Under the pieces are notes generated by a model. It was not told the DNA's origin. It saw only the letters and a program-made list of their open reading frames with translations, and ran no database searches. DNA of 22,895 nucleotides from an uncultured Polaribacter sp. (GTDB taxonomy: Bacteria > Bacteroidota > Bacteroidia > Flavobacteriales > Flavobacteriaceae). Made by a program: the position numbers and the translations under genes. The DNA lies in NCBI GenBank assembly GCA_913050305.1, contig CAJXAS010000009.1, forward strand, positions 1 to 22,895, given 5' to 3'. Shown here in pieces: positions 22,717 through 22,895 of the stretch. Numbering within the stretch: position 1 is the first letter of the stretch; every line of letters begins with the position of its first letter.

Positions 22717-22895
22717 ATGAATACAGAGAATATTTTAAAAGAACTCAATTTTAAGGCGACTAGAAGTTCTGGCCCTGGTGGTCAACACGTAAACAAAACA
22801 TCGTCTAAAATTGAATTAACATTCTATTTAGAAAACTCACTTTCTCTCTCTGAAAAGGAAAAAGAACTTTTAAAAATCAAACTTGTATCAAAATT
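22717..22895 (+). CDS. arfB: ArfB-like peptidyl-tRNA hydrolase (5' part, cut by window edge)
   Basis: The reading frame is open from the ATG to the end of the window (59 codons and two bases). Residues 14-27, 'ATRSSGPGGQHVNK', are the release-factor catalytic loop with Gly21-Gly22-Gln23. A GGQ this close to the N terminus with no anticodon-recognition domain before it identifies the ArfB/YaeJ class, which rescues stalled ribosomes, rather than RF1 or RF2. The following 'TSSKIELTFYLENSLSLSEKEKELL' agrees. The C-terminal basic tail that enters the mRNA channel lies outside the window. It starts 75 bp after the NadR-like gene; no clear promoter is visible. Confidence 0.88.
   Translation, partial: MNTENILKELNFKATRSSGPGGQHVNKTSSKIELTFYLENSLSLSEKEKELLKIKLVSK

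Noticed and set aside
1..22895. Mobile elements, CRISPR arrays, phage genes or toxin-antitoxin pairs
   Set aside because: Looked for transposase/integrase motifs, direct-repeat/spacer patterning and paired small ORFs; none found. The tRNA-Glu is not followed by an integrase or a repeated tRNA 3' end.

Overview
The window looks like chromosomal DNA of a marine-type Flavobacteriaceae (Bacteroidota; Polaribacter/Tenacibaculum-like is my best guess). The reasons are the AT-rich base composition, the lack of Shine-Dalgarno sites, several TAnnTTTG (-7) promoter boxes typical of the Bacteroidota sigma factor, a PorT/SprT type IX secretion gene, FadL/OmpP1 and CC-plug TonB-receptor families, and a menaquinone-type UbiE/MenG. 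Most of it is core genome. I see no insertion sequence, prophage, CRISPR array or integrase, and no gene-free stretch longer than about 200 bases.

Layout. Bases 30-761 (+) encode a TrmH/SpoU rRNA methyltransferase. It converges on a minus-strand run of a two-Nfu_N NifU-like Fe-S scaffold, ubiE/menG and porT (3221 down to 801). A second minus-strand unit pairs a low-complexity lipoprotein (5866-4769) with a FadL-family outer-membrane protein (4741-3359). Divergent from it are proS (+), a tRNA-Glu(UUC) with a good promoter, and rpsT followed by an intrinsic terminator. The cell-elongation operon mreB-mreC-mreD-mrdA(PBP2)-rodA runs on the minus strand (13673 down to 8154) with overlapping or closely spaced genes. 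Behind it are purH and a GAF-type free methionine-R-sulfoxide reductase, both minus.

From 16105 to 19242 (+) a small three-gene unit encodes a secreted HYC_CC_PP-type cysteine protein, a TonB-dependent receptor with a Cys-Cys pair before its plug, and an exported heavy-metal-associated (HMA) protein. It ends in a 19-bp-stem bidirectional terminator shared with the convergent ahcY. This is the most accessory-looking part and the best candidate for an incompletely described function, probably copper or another soft metal at the envelope. Finally a 4'-phosphopantetheinyl transferase, pnuC overlapping a NadR-type ribosylnicotinamide-kinase-like gene (transport plus trapping of a vitamin riboside), and the 5' end of an ArfB-like ribosome-rescue hydrolase run off the right edge.

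The genes mostly serve translation (proS, tRNA-Glu, rpsT, rRNA methylation, ribosome rescue), envelope growth and secretion (mre/mrd, porT, FadL) and one-carbon, purine and cofactor metabolism (purH, ahcY, menG, Nfu, PPTase, pnuC/nadR-like). All functional calls rest on motif recognition from the translated sequence; no database search was run.
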